Assembly: GCA_023230175.1 (NCBI GenBank)
Contig: JALNXV010000033.1
Span: 1 to 15,865, forward strand
Length of the DNA: 15,865 bases
Source: Candidatus Cloacimonadota bacterium
GTDB taxonomy: Bacteria > Cloacimonadota > Cloacimonadia > Cloacimonadales > WRIO01
Reading direction: 5' to 3'
The notes below the pieces were generated by a model. That model was given only the letters and a program-made list of their open reading frames with translations. It did no database searches and was not told the origin of the DNA. Shown here piece after piece: positions 1 to 7,900 of this stretch. The translations under genes were made by a program, and so were the position numbers. Each line of letters opens with the position of its first letter. Within the stretch, counting starts at the first letter, position 1.

Positions 1-264
1 TTCACTTTGTCCGAAGACTCTCGAATCTTGCAATGTAATTGCCGAATTTATCCAATCATTTTCAAAACCAACTTTAAGCCTTGTTCTATTAATCATTATA
101 AAAGCCGGATCTTGTGATGAACTTAAAGGCTTTTGATAACCATCTCTATATTCACTGCGTGGCCTAAATTCTGCATCTACATAAAAATTCTGTGCAAATG
201 CTTGTGCTTTTGAAAATAAAAACAGCAAAGCACTGAAAACAATAAATAACATTATTCTCTTCAT
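1..264 (-). CDS. Porin-like outer-membrane beta-barrel protein, N-terminal fragment
   Basis: Open frame of 88 codons read leftwards from ATG (264-262); it runs off the window edge without a stop, so only the N-terminus is present. The first ~25 residues form a Sec signal peptide: MKR, a hydrophobic core (IMLFIVFSALLFLF), then AQAFAQ with a plausible signal peptidase I site, and no lipobox Cys. The mature start (NFYVDAEFRPRSEYRDGY) and the later INRTRLKVGFEND and ITLQDSRVFGQSE stretches have the alternating polar/hydrophobic and Arg-rich pattern of first strands in porins of the alginate-export type common in Bacteroidota. Location in the outer membrane and a transport role follow from that resemblance. 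The specific substrate cannot be told from this fragment. A good -7 promoter element lies 60 bp upstream. Confidence 0.6.
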   Translation of the reverse strand, partial: MKRIMLFIVFSALLFLFSKAQAFAQNFYVDAEFRPRSEYRDGYQKPLSSSQDPAFIMINRTRLKVGFENDWINSAITLQDSRVFGQSE

Positions 265-323
265 GTCAATAAAATTTTAATTTATACTTTTATTTTTTTT
301 AGAATAAAAAATTCTAACATTGG

Positions 324-331
324 CAAAAGTA
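324..331 (-). promoter_or_regulatory. Bacteroidota-type -7 promoter element of the porin-like gene
   Basis: The minus strand reads TACTTTTG, an exact match to TAnnTTTG, the -7 element used by the Bacteroidota primary sigma factor. Transcription starting ~7 nt downstream gives a leader of about 50 nt before ATG at 264. No clear -33 TTTG at the usual spacing. The leader begins with a weak AT-only hairpin (299-317). Confidence 0.5.
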
Positions 332-483
332 AAAAATTAATATTGAGCTTCGTCTCTAATTTTGAGATATTTAAAAGAGTCAAGGCATAATTTAGACAAA
401 ACGACTAATTTCATCGACAAATAAAAAACATAATTAATTTGATTTTTATTTTTTGAAAATTACTAAAAATAAAATAATTGTTA

Positions 484-491
484 TATCTTTG
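484..491 (+). promoter_or_regulatory. -7 promoter element of tRNA-Cys
   Basis: TATCTTTG matches TAnnTTTG exactly and sits 16 bp before the mature tRNA 5' end, so a short 5' leader would be removed by RNase P. A TTTTG at 451-455 is too far upstream (28-nt gap) to be a convincing -33 element. Confidence 0.55.
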
Positions 492-507
492 CAAACGTAA
501 TTATCAG

Positions 508-578
508 GGTGTCGTGGCCGAGTGGCTAGGCAACGGTCTGCAAAACCGTCTACAGCAGTTCGATTCTGCTCGTCACCT
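508..578 (+). tRNA. tRNA-Cys (anticodon GCA)
   Basis: A full cloverleaf folds by eye. Acceptor strands are 508-514 with 571-577. The D stem is GCC 517-519 with GGC 529-531. The anticodon stem is ACGGT 533-537 with ACCGT 545-549, enclosing loop CTGCAAA with GCA at 540-542. The variable loop has 4 nt, and the T arm is 554-570 with loop TTCGATT. The discriminator base is T578, as expected for cysteine tRNA. The 3' CCA is not encoded (TCA follows), so the CCA-adding enzyme must finish it. One oddity is T512 opposite T573 in the fifth acceptor pair, a U-U mismatch; every other stem pair is Watson-Crick. It is transcribed alone and ends at the hairpin immediately downstream. Confidence 0.95.
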
Positions 579-580
579 CA

Positions 581-610
581 AAAAAAAGGCTGTTTAAACA
601 GCCTTTTTTT
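581..610. terminator. Bidirectional intrinsic terminator between tRNA-Cys and lutB
   Basis: An A run (581-587) is followed by the perfect palindrome GGCTGTTTAAACAGCC (588-603) and a T run (604-610). Read rightwards it is a hairpin plus U-tract just after tRNA-Cys. Read leftwards it is the same hairpin plus U-tract 8 bp past the stop of the convergent LutB-type gene. One structure therefore serves both transcripts. Confidence 0.85.
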
Positions 611-617
611 ATAATCT

Positions 618-1994
618 TTACTTATTATTTCTTTCCTTATTTTCAGTATACATCACTGAAAATGGTGTTTGTGCAAATTTAGGCAAATTTCTCCTACTTC
701 CCCATAATTTTCTTAGCTTACGTTGTAATTTCCAATTTTTAATGCCTGCACTACCTCTATTCATTCTCCTTCTTTTTATTGTCTTTTTATATAAAGATTT
801 AATAAACTGTTCATCTTCTATTGTATGTAACCCATTATCTATTATGTCTTTACGTGTATGCAATATTAAATTATTTATATTAATATGCGCCGGACATACT
901 TCTCTGCATTTTCCACAAAGAGTAGTTACAAACGGCAAATGCTTATTATCTTCATCTTTTTCAATATAAGGAGAAATTATTAATCCTAACGGACCCGGAT
1001 AAGTACAGTTGTATGCGTAACCTCCTATATTTTTATATATTGGACAAACATTTGCACAGGCACCACAATGTATACATCTTAAAGCTGTTCGTAATGTCTT
1101 ATCACTCAATAAATTAGTACGATTATTATCTACAATTATAATATATATTTCTTCTCTACTCTCTACATCAACTCCGGATACTATGTCTGTATAAGTTGTC
1201 ATATTTTGTCCTGTTGCATGAGTAGATAACATTGGTAAAAGAATATTCAAATCAGATAAAGAACTTACTACTTTATCTATTCCTGCAATAATTATCTGCG
1301 TTTTTGCTGTTAACGAAGATTTTAATATATTGCCTTCATTTTCTACAAAAACAATAGAACCAGTATCCGCAACCAAAAAATTCGCACCTGTAATAAAAGC
1401 ATCAGCACCTAATATATTCTCATTAATCTTTTGTGACGCTACTTTTACTATCTCTTGCGCATTTGCATTTTCATCAACACCATAATTTGCACTGAATATT
1501 TGTGATATTTCATCTAAATTATGATGAATAGCAGAATTTACAATATGAGATGGTTTATTGTTTTCTGAATAAACTATAAAATCACCAATATCAGAATTAG
1601 AATAATCAACCGATTTTTTTTTGAGAAAATTTCTAATAGAAATTTCTTCTAAAAGATTACTCTTTGATAAAACTACAGATTTAATTTGCCTCTCTTTAAT
1701 AATTTTACTTATAATTTCATTAACATCTTTTGTGGTTTGAGCAAAACAAACCTTTCCCCCATTTTTATTAAAATTACTCTCAAAAGTAAATACCAAAGTA
1801 TCTAAATTATATATGCTCTTATCTCTAATATTAACAACTTTATTTTTAGCAATATCAATATCTGAAAATAAATTTAAAGAATATTTAAAAGAATTATCCC
1901 ATTTTTCAATATTCTTTTTTATGCTGTTATTATTATCAAAAGAATAATCTTCTTTTTCAGCTATATCAGTGAAACTACAATCTAAGACACTCAT
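618..1994 (-). CDS. lutB: LutB-type lactate utilisation iron-sulfur protein
   Basis: 458-residue cytoplasmic protein of the LutB/LldF/YkgF family. In the LutABC complex this subunit passes electrons during oxidation of L-lactate to pyruvate. Residues ~60-290 form the LUD (DUF162) domain, with the diagnostic GADAFITGANFLVADTGSIV stretch (196-215) and ENEGN (218-222). Two ferredoxin-like motifs follow: C307-x2-C310-x2-C313-x3-C317-P and C360-x2-C363-x3-C367-P, enough for two 4Fe-4S clusters. C330 (GGYAYNCTYPGP) is an additional Cys in a segment that more often has Ala. The Lys/Arg-rich tail (407-435) is usual for LutB. It starts at ATG, 10 bp after the rpiB stop, so the two are very likely co-transcribed. 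LutA (CCG domain) and LutC are not in the window, so assignment to lactate specifically, rather than another LUD-dependent oxidation, rests on family resemblance. Confidence 0.85.
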   Translation of the reverse strand: MSVLDCSFTDIAEKEDYSFDNNNSIKKNIEKWDNSFKYSLNLFSDIDIAKNKVVNIRDKSIYNLDTLVFTFESNFNKNGGKVCFAQTTKDVNEIISKIIKERQIKSVVLSKSNLLEEISIRNFLKKKSVDYSNSDIGDFIVYSENNKPSHIVNSAIHHNLDEISQIFSANYGVDENANAQEIVKVASQKINENILGADAFITGANFLVADTGSIVFVENEGNILKSSLTAKTQIIIAGIDKVVSSLSDLNILLPMLSTHATGQNMTTYTDIVSGVDVESREEIYIIIVDNNRTNLLSDKTLRTALRCIHCGACANVCPIYKNIGGYAYNCTYPGPLGLIISPYIEKDEDNKHLPFVTTLCGKCREVCPAHININNLILHTRKDIIDNGLHTIEDEQFIKSLYKKTIKRRRMNRGSAGIKNWKLQRKLRKLWGSRRNLPKFAQTPFSVMYTENKERNNK

Positions 1995-2004
1995 AATAAA
2001 TCAT

Positions 2005-2451
2005 TTATAAAATATTTCTGATTTTTTCTATTCTCCTACTATGCCTTCCACTTTCAAAATTAGTATTTAAAAAAATATTTAAAATGTCAGTGGCTTCTTT
2101 TTCAGAAATAAATCTTGCAGGCAAAGCTAAAATATTAGCATCATTATGCTGACGAGCCAACTTTGCTATTTCTGTGTTCCAACATAAAGCAGCTCTTACA
2201 TTTATATATTTATTAGCCGTCATGGAAACACCATTACCAGTACCACATATTATAATAGCTTTTTTCAAATTTCCATTATTTATTTCAGAAGCTAACGGAT
2301 GAATATAATCAGGATAATCAACACTTTCACAACTATTTGTACCAAAATCTTTAACTGTAAAACCTATTGATGTTAAATAATCTTTTAATTTTTCCTTTAA
2401 TTCATAACCGGCATGGTCACAAGCTAAACCAATAATATTCTCATTTTCCAT
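2005..2451 (-). CDS. rpiB: Ribose-5-phosphate isomerase B
   Basis: 148-residue RpiB/LacAB family sugar-phosphate isomerase, the usual family length. It interconverts ribose 5-phosphate and ribulose 5-phosphate in the non-oxidative pentose phosphate pathway, in the cytoplasm. Visible signatures are the N-terminal ACDHAGYELKE with D12-H13 (phosphate/ring-opening side), VDYPDY (44-49), and the catalytic-base C69 in IICGTGNGVSMTANK, whose Gly-rich loop binds phosphate. Next come RAALCWN and ARQHNDANILALPARF with H102. It starts at ATG (2451), about 17 bp after a good -7 element, and is the first gene of the rpiB-lutB unit. The GTGNGVSMTANK variant of the loop looks normal for Bacteroidota. Confidence 0.95.
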   Translation of the reverse strand: MENENIIGLACDHAGYELKEKLKDYLTSIGFTVKDFGTNSCESVDYPDYIHPLASEINNGNLKKAIIICGTGNGVSMTANKYINVRAALCWNTEIAKLARQHNDANILALPARFISEKEATDILNIFLNTNFESGRHSRRIEKIRNIL

Positions 2452-2467
2452 AAAATACTAAATTTTG

Positions 2468-2475
2468 CAAAGGTA
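2468..2475 (-). promoter_or_regulatory. -7 promoter element of the rpiB-lutB unit
   Basis: The minus strand reads TACCTTTG (followed by CA), an exact TAnnTTTG match 16 bp upstream of the rpiB ATG, implying a leader of only ~10 nt. A matching -33 TTTG is not evident. It lies at the left edge of the large gene-free region. Confidence 0.55.
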
Positions 2476-2546
2476 TAACTTTTTTTCATAATAAAAGAAA
2501 TTACTTTTGTTATTAAATTTTTTTTATACTATTATTATTTGATGCC

Positions 2547-2603
2547 GATAAATAATTTATCAACCTGCTTTAAACAAAAACAGGTATTTATCATGTTGAT
2601 AAA
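2547..2603. repeat. Nested inverted repeats in the rpiB upstream region
   Basis: GATAAATA (2547-2554) pairs with TATTTATC (2585-2592), with an inner pair ACCTG (2563-2567) and CAGGT (2581-2585). Immediately after, TTTATCA (2587-2593) and TGATAAA (2597-2603) form a 7-bp dyad around TGT. The dyads overlap the DnaA-box-like sites, so the sites occur in opposed orientation. A smaller dyad, TTCAACAGTTGAA, lies at 2684-2696. Confidence 0.5.
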
Positions 2604-2816
2604 AAGTGAATATTTTTATCTTTTTGTTGATAAAAAAGTTTTCAAAAGTTGTCATTTTTTTTTCAACATCAATTTTATCTTTTTTCAACAGTTGAATATT
2701 TTAAATTTATGAACATATAATTTGTTTATAAATTTTATTTGTCTGAAAATAAGAAGATTTTAATACGATTTTTGAACAAAAAAATATTAAAAAATAAATA
2801 TTTTTTTTTATCAACA
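2547..2816. other. AT-rich region with a cluster of DnaA-box-like 9-mers (candidate oriC)
   Basis: The 535-bp gap between divergent rpiB and the MORN-repeat gene has no credible ORF or RNA gene. It holds the 9-mer TTATCAACA at 2594-2602 (minus), 2625-2633 (minus) and 2808-2816 (plus). One-base relatives are TTATCAACC at 2557-2565 (plus) and TTTTCAACA at 2660-2668 and 2682-2690 (plus). These differ from the classical DnaA box TTATCCACA at position 6, or at two positions. At an assumed 80% AT, each exact 9-mer would be expected ~0.02 times here on both strands. By eye only one further TTATCAAC core exists in the window (inside the cls-like gene, near 9520). Long A/T-only runs (2700-2810) could serve as an unwinding element. 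An alternative is a regulator-binding array. The origin role is inference. Confidence 0.4.
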
Positions 2817-2934
2817 TCATTAACAAACCTACTAATCAAATATTATTTCTTTTATAAATATAAAATTAAAATAATATTTTATAGATATGTTCAAAAGTGA
2901 ATGTTTAAAAAATATAATGGCAAAGATAGTATGT

Positions 2935-2968
2935 TTTGGATTAAAGAATTTAAAAATGCTTACTTTTG
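2935..2968 (+). promoter_or_regulatory. Promoter of the MORN-repeat/tadA unit
   Basis: -33-like TTTG at 2935-2938 and an exact -7 element TACTTTTG at 2961-2968, 22 bp apart. This is the best-formed Bacteroidota promoter in the window. The predicted start is ~10-12 nt upstream of the ATG at 2987, giving a very short leader. Confidence 0.6.
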
Positions 2969-2986
2969 CAGAAATAATAATTGTAA

Positions 2987-4480
2987 ATGAAATATTTGAT
3001 TATCAATTTGATTTTAACTTTTTTAACCTTATCTTTATTTTCTCAAAGTATTGAAAATGACGGATATAAGAAGTTTTTTTATAAAAAAAATATTGTTTCG
3101 AGTGAAGGTTATATAAAAGATGGAAAGCCTGACGGTTATTGGAAATCTTATTATGAAAATGGAAATTTAAAATCGGAGGGTAACAGGGTTAACTTTATAA
3201 TTGATGGTGAATGGAAATTTTATGATGAAAATGGAAATCTGAATTTATCTATAAATTATAAACAAGGAAAGAAAAACGGTGTTAGAGTAACTTATATTTT
3301 AGATGAATTTATATCTGAAAATTTTGTCGATGATGTTAAAGATGGATTAAGTTCTTATTATAATAAAGACAGTATTGTAATAAAGACAGTAAATTATATT
3401 AACGGAGATGCTAACGGTTGGATGAAAGAGTATGATACAACAGGAAAAATTATTAAAATAACGCGTTATAAATCAGGTTTTATAATATTAAGCGAATGGG
3501 TAAACAGGGTAGACAGAGCAGGAAATAAACAGGGAAAATGGGTGAGCTTTTATGATAATGATAACTTGGAAAAAGAGGAAAATTATTTTAATGGAAAGCT
3601 ATCGGGTTATTGTAAATATTATGATAAAAACGGAAATCTGAAGGATATAATTAAATATGAAAATGGTATTTTAATACAAGATGCTGTTGAAGTGTCAAAT
3701 GTTGAAACTCGAAAAGATTATTATTCAAATGGAAAACCGAAATATATTGCAAGTTACAGAAATAATGTAGCTGAAGGTATCAGAAGAGAATATGATTCTA
3801 CAGGAAATATTATTGCATCTTATGTTTATGAAAATGGAAATAAAGTTGGCGAAGGTATTATTGATGAGCAACTGAATAAACATGGCGATTGGAAAGATTT
3901 TTATAAAAACGGAAATTTAAGAGCTGAAGGTACATATAACAATGGTAAAAAAGTTGGAAAATGGACATATTATTATTTAGATGGTAATATAGAACAAATT
4001 GGCTATTTTGATGTAAATGGTTTATATACAGATACTTGGATATGGTATTATTCTTCAGGGGAAATATTACGTGAAGAATCTTTTTCTAATGGTAAAGAAG
4101 ATGGTTTATTCTTTGAATATTCTGAAAATGGCTTAATTATAGTTCAGGGTTCATATATTTCAGGCTTTGAAGACGGTCTATGGATTTATACTGTTAACAA
4201 TGTTAAAGAACAGGGGCATTATGTTATTGGTAAAAAAGATGGTGTTTGGACAACAACAAATTCTGATGGTATATTAATTTATAAAAATAATTATGTTGAC
4301 GGTAATCTTGATGGAAAACAATATTCTTATTATAATTCCGGAAAAATTAAATGCGAAAGCTGTTATTCTGCCGGATTAGAAAATGATGAATGGTATTATT
4401 TTGATGAATTGGGTGAAATATATTTAACAGTGACTTATAGTAGTGGTAAGGAAATTAAGTTTAATGATTTTAGATTATGA
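2987..4480 (+). CDS. Secreted MORN-type (YwqK-like) repeat protein
   Basis: 497 residues. The N-terminus is a signal peptide (MKYLIINLILTFLTLSLFSQ) without a lipobox Cys, so the protein is probably exported to the periplasm or beyond. Nearly all the rest (about 40-490) consists of ~23-residue repeats built on G-x-W-x-x-Y-Y-x-x-G-N-L-x-x-E. Examples are DGYWKSYYENGNLKSEG (49-65), DGEWKFYDENGNL (73-85), HGDWKDFYKNGNLRAEG (299-315) and VGKWTYYYLDGNIEQIG (323-339). These are MORN_2 repeats, which form extended beta-hairpin stacks. Automated annotation often calls such proteins 'YwqK family antitoxin', but no toxin gene adjoins this one, so a toxin-antitoxin role is not supported. The stop overlaps the tadA start (ATGA), indicating translational coupling. 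The biochemical function is unknown; a scaffold or surface-binding role is only a guess. Confidence 0.8.
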   Translation: MKYLIINLILTFLTLSLFSQSIENDGYKKFFYKKNIVSSEGYIKDGKPDGYWKSYYENGNLKSEGNRVNFIIDGEWKFYDENGNLNLSINYKQGKKNGVRVTYILDEFISENFVDDVKDGLSSYYNKDSIVIKTVNYINGDANGWMKEYDTTGKIIKITRYKSGFIILSEWVNRVDRAGNKQGKWVSFYDNDNLEKEENYFNGKLSGYCKYYDKNGNLKDIIKYENGILIQDAVEVSNVETRKDYYSNGKPKYIASYRNNVAEGIRREYDSTGNIIASYVYENGNKVGEGIIDEQLNKHGDWKDFYKNGNLRAEGTYNNGKKVGKWTYYYLDGNIEQIGYFDVNGLYTDTWIWYYSSGEILREESFSNGKEDGLFFEYSENGLIIVQGSYISGFEDGLWIYTVNNVKEQGHYVIGKKDGVWTTTNSDGILIYKNNYVDGNLDGKQYSYYNSGKIKCESCYSAGLENDEWYYFDELGEIYLTVTYSSGKEIKFNDFRL

Positions 4481-4917
4481 TTTTTTCTGACGAATATTTT
4501 ATGAAAATAGCTCTACAAGAAGCTAAAATAGCTTTTGATGAAGATGAAATTCCTGTTGGAGCAATAATTGTAAACAATAATAGAATTATTGCAAAATCTC
4601 ATAATTTAACAGAAAAATTATCTGATGCTACAGCTCATGCAGAATTACTTTGTATAACCGCTGCAAATGTTTTTTTAGGACAGAAATATCTGAAAAATTG
4701 TACTTTATATGTTACATTAGAACCTTGTATTATGTGTGCCGGCGCACTTTTTTGGTCGCAAATAAGTCGTGTGGTATATGCAGCTTATGATGATAAATAT
4801 GGATTTTCTACATTTGAAAAAAATGTGCTGCATCCAAATACACAAATCAGTAGGGGAGTGCTTAAAGAAGCAGCAGAACAATTATTAAATGATTTTTTTA
4901 GTAAATTACGTAAATAA
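4477..4917 (+). CDS. tadA: tRNA adenosine(34) deaminase TadA
   Basis: 146-residue member of the cytidine/deoxycytidylate deaminase fold. It deaminates A34 to inosine in the tRNA-Arg(ACG) anticodon. The zinc site is clear: H54-A-E56 (TAHAELLCI; E56 is the proton shuttle) and P83-C84-x2-C87 (LEPCIMCAGAL). N43 in SHNL is the conserved Asn of the substrate pocket. The N-terminus (DEYFMKIALQEAKIAFDEDEIPVGAIIV) aligns in register with E. coli TadA, supporting the ATG at 4477, which shares ATGA with the preceding stop, over the in-frame ATG at 4501. Length and motifs fit TadA rather than guanine or cytosine deaminases. It probably depends on the promoter at 2935-2968 through read-through from the MORN-repeat gene. 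Confidence 0.92.
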   Translation: MIFSDEYFMKIALQEAKIAFDEDEIPVGAIIVNNNRIIAKSHNLTEKLSDATAHAELLCITAANVFLGQKYLKNCTLYVTLEPCIMCAGALFWSQISRVVYAAYDDKYGFSTFEKNVLHPNTQISRGVLKEAAEQLLNDFFSKLRK

Positions 4918-4964
4918 TTTTTGATAATTAATTGAATATTAATTTATTATATTAATACTGAATT

Positions 4965-7900
4965 TTATTTTTCAACATTAAAAATAATTTTAAACATAGC
5001 TCCTTCTGTATAAGTTATGTTTTCTATTTTTCCATTTGAATTATTGATAATATTCTTAACAATAGCTAATCCTAATCCCATACCACTTGTTTTAGTTGTA
5101 AAATTAGGTAAAAATATTTTATCTTTTGTTGCATCATTAATGCCGGGTCCATTATCTTTAATAATTATAACTACTTTATTATCAATTATTTGACTGTTTA
5201 TCACTACTGATAATGTTTTATTTTTGTCATTAATTGTAAACGCTTGAATAGAATTTCTTATTAAATTATTAAATACACGTGATAACAAAGCTTTATCTGA
5301 TGATATTAATATTTCTTTTTCCGTAGTTTCATATTTAATATCAATATTACATTGTTTATAAAAATCTATTATCGGATATATTACGCTGTTTAAATCTATA
5401 ATTTTATTATCAGGTTCAGGCATTTTGGCAAAATCGCTGAAAGCTGTAGCAATTTCAGATAAAGTGTCTATTTGCGTAACCATAGTATTTTCAAATTTAG
5501 CAAAATGTTCGCCGAAATTGTCCCTATTTTCTTTCCAGTATTTATAAATATATTGAGTTGACAGTTTCATCGGCGTTAATGGATTTTTAATTTCGTGAGC
5601 AACTTGCCTTGCCATTTCTCTCCAAGCACTTTCCCTCTCTGTTTCTGCCAACAATTTTACGCTTTTTTGAAGTTCATCAACTTTATTGTTATATACTTCT
5701 ACTAATTTTCCGATTTCATCGTCATGGAAATATTCTATTTTTTCATTTTCATTTTCGATGGTTAATTTTGATAATTTTTCTTTTAACATTCCTAATGGAC
5801 GAGTAATATATTTTGATAAAAAATAAGTAATAATAAGTGTAAAGAATATGATAATTATATACAAATCAATATATAATTCTATATAGTCCGATATTTCTTT
5901 TTTAAGAATATTTTGTTTTGTAAAATATGGTAAATTAAGATAATAAACATCACCATAATCATTGACAAAAGCCATATATGAAGACAAAAATTGATAGTTG
6001 CCGATTTTTTCTTTGGTAATAAATCTGTTATTTGTTTGTAATTTATTAAATGCTTCAGAATTAATTAAACTCGATGTCAAATTATTCAAAAACATTTCTT
6101 CATTGGAAGTACCTATTAAGTGTCCTTTTTCGCTATAAATATTGATTTCCGCAAAATGTATTGAAGATAAATCGTTTACCATTTGCGAAAAATCATAATT
6201 ATCATCTATAATTTTACTATAATTATTTATAATTTCATTAAGAATGGAATGAGTTTTATCTATAAGATTTAGCTTATTTTTATTATTATTTATTGATAAA
6301 ATGATGAATATTGAAAAGAAACCGATTAAAAATGAAATTACTATAAAGTATATAATAGTTGATTGCTGAATTTTTTGTTTTAAACTGTTGTTAATGTTGT
6401 AAGTATTTGAATTACATATTATTATACAAATAAAATATATTATTATTATATAGACGAATATTAAGGCAAAAGGGAAAATATATAATTTTTGTATGCTGTA
6501 AGGTTTACTTACAACAATGGTTATACCATCATCTTCATGAAAAAAATAATGTTTGTAATTGTCATATATTGAATAATCATTGTAACTATTTGTATTCAAT
6601 GTATCACTAATATAAAAGTTGTACGAATATACTCCGAAATTCCTTATTAATATATTATCAATATATATGGCAAAAGAATTTTCAGCAAGATTTATTATAT
6701 ATGAATTAATATCATTTTTTGATGACATTAATTCCGGATAACCTGTATTATCTATATTATATGCAGGAACAATATCAAGCCAAATATTATAATTTTTTGT
6801 TTTCAAAAGATAAATATAATAAGGAATATCATCCAATTGATTGATAAACCATAAATTATTAACATCAGAAATTTTTCCGTTATTTTTTACATAATCATAA
6901 AAGAAAGAATTACAGTTATATGTTGTAGTATCCTCATTTATAACGATTTTAGTAGTAGAATCGGCAATAGTATAATTGATAAAATAATTTGGTAAATATT
7001 TATTGTTAATAGTTTCTATGCGATTATTCAACGTAATGGAATTTGCATTCTGTATAATATTATTTATCGACAAATTGTATATAACAGAATCATTTTCAAC
7101 ATTTTGAAAGGCAGTAATTATAACATTTTCAATATTTCTATTTCTTATAAAAATATTGTTTTCAGCTATTTTTTTTGCTTTATAATACTCTTTTTCATTG
7201 TTATTATTTACAATTATTAATGTTGTTATTATTGACATAGCTCCAATTAATATTATTGTTTTATAATTTAAAGAGTTATCGTCATGTTTATTGAAAATGA
7301 TATTTAATAATGTGTAATTTATTAATATACAAGATGTTATGATAAAAATGACAGAAGATAATATCAAAAATGAGTTTAAATCAAAATTGATTAATCTTAT
7401 AAGTTCCATATCGGGAGAACAGTGTCTTTCTATAATATATACCAAATAAAATGCTAATACAAAACCGGCACAAGATATTAGTAAGCATAAAATTTTATTG
7501 TTTATGTTCTTTTTTAAGTTTAAAGTATGAATTTGATTAGATATGAATGTGGACAAAATTAAGATTAAAAGTGTATTCGTAAAAACATCGGCTGTACATG
7601 AGAAAATTTTATCGTAATAAAAAAATTCAGTATTATAAATCGAAGAAGAAGAGGGTATTAAATAATTGATTAAAATGATAATAATTTTAGCGGCAATAAT
7701 AATTAAAATACCGTATAAAACATTTAAAATAAAATGTTTACTATTAAAACATTTACAATTGAATAAGATAATTATGATTAGAAAACATATACTTGTTATT
7801 AATAAAATATCTGATATTTTGTCATTAATTTTTTTGTTTTTTGCGAGTATTTTATTGCTAATATTGAATAGAGGAGTATTATCTTTATTGACAATTGTAT

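Noticed and set aside
299..317. TTAGAAT-AAAAA-ATTCTAA dyad in the leader of the porin-like gene
   Set aside because: A 7-bp stem with only one G-C pair and no U-tract in the transcription direction; too weak to call a terminator or riboswitch.
2987..4480. Toxin-antitoxin system, based on the usual 'YwqK family antitoxin' label
   Set aside because: The neighbour is tadA, not a toxin. The protein is exported and made of MORN repeats, so the label is not informative.
4918..4964. AT-only hairpin between the convergent tadA and kinase genes as a terminator
   Set aside because: Stems are short, all A/T and imperfect. In such AT-rich sequence this is not distinguishable from background.
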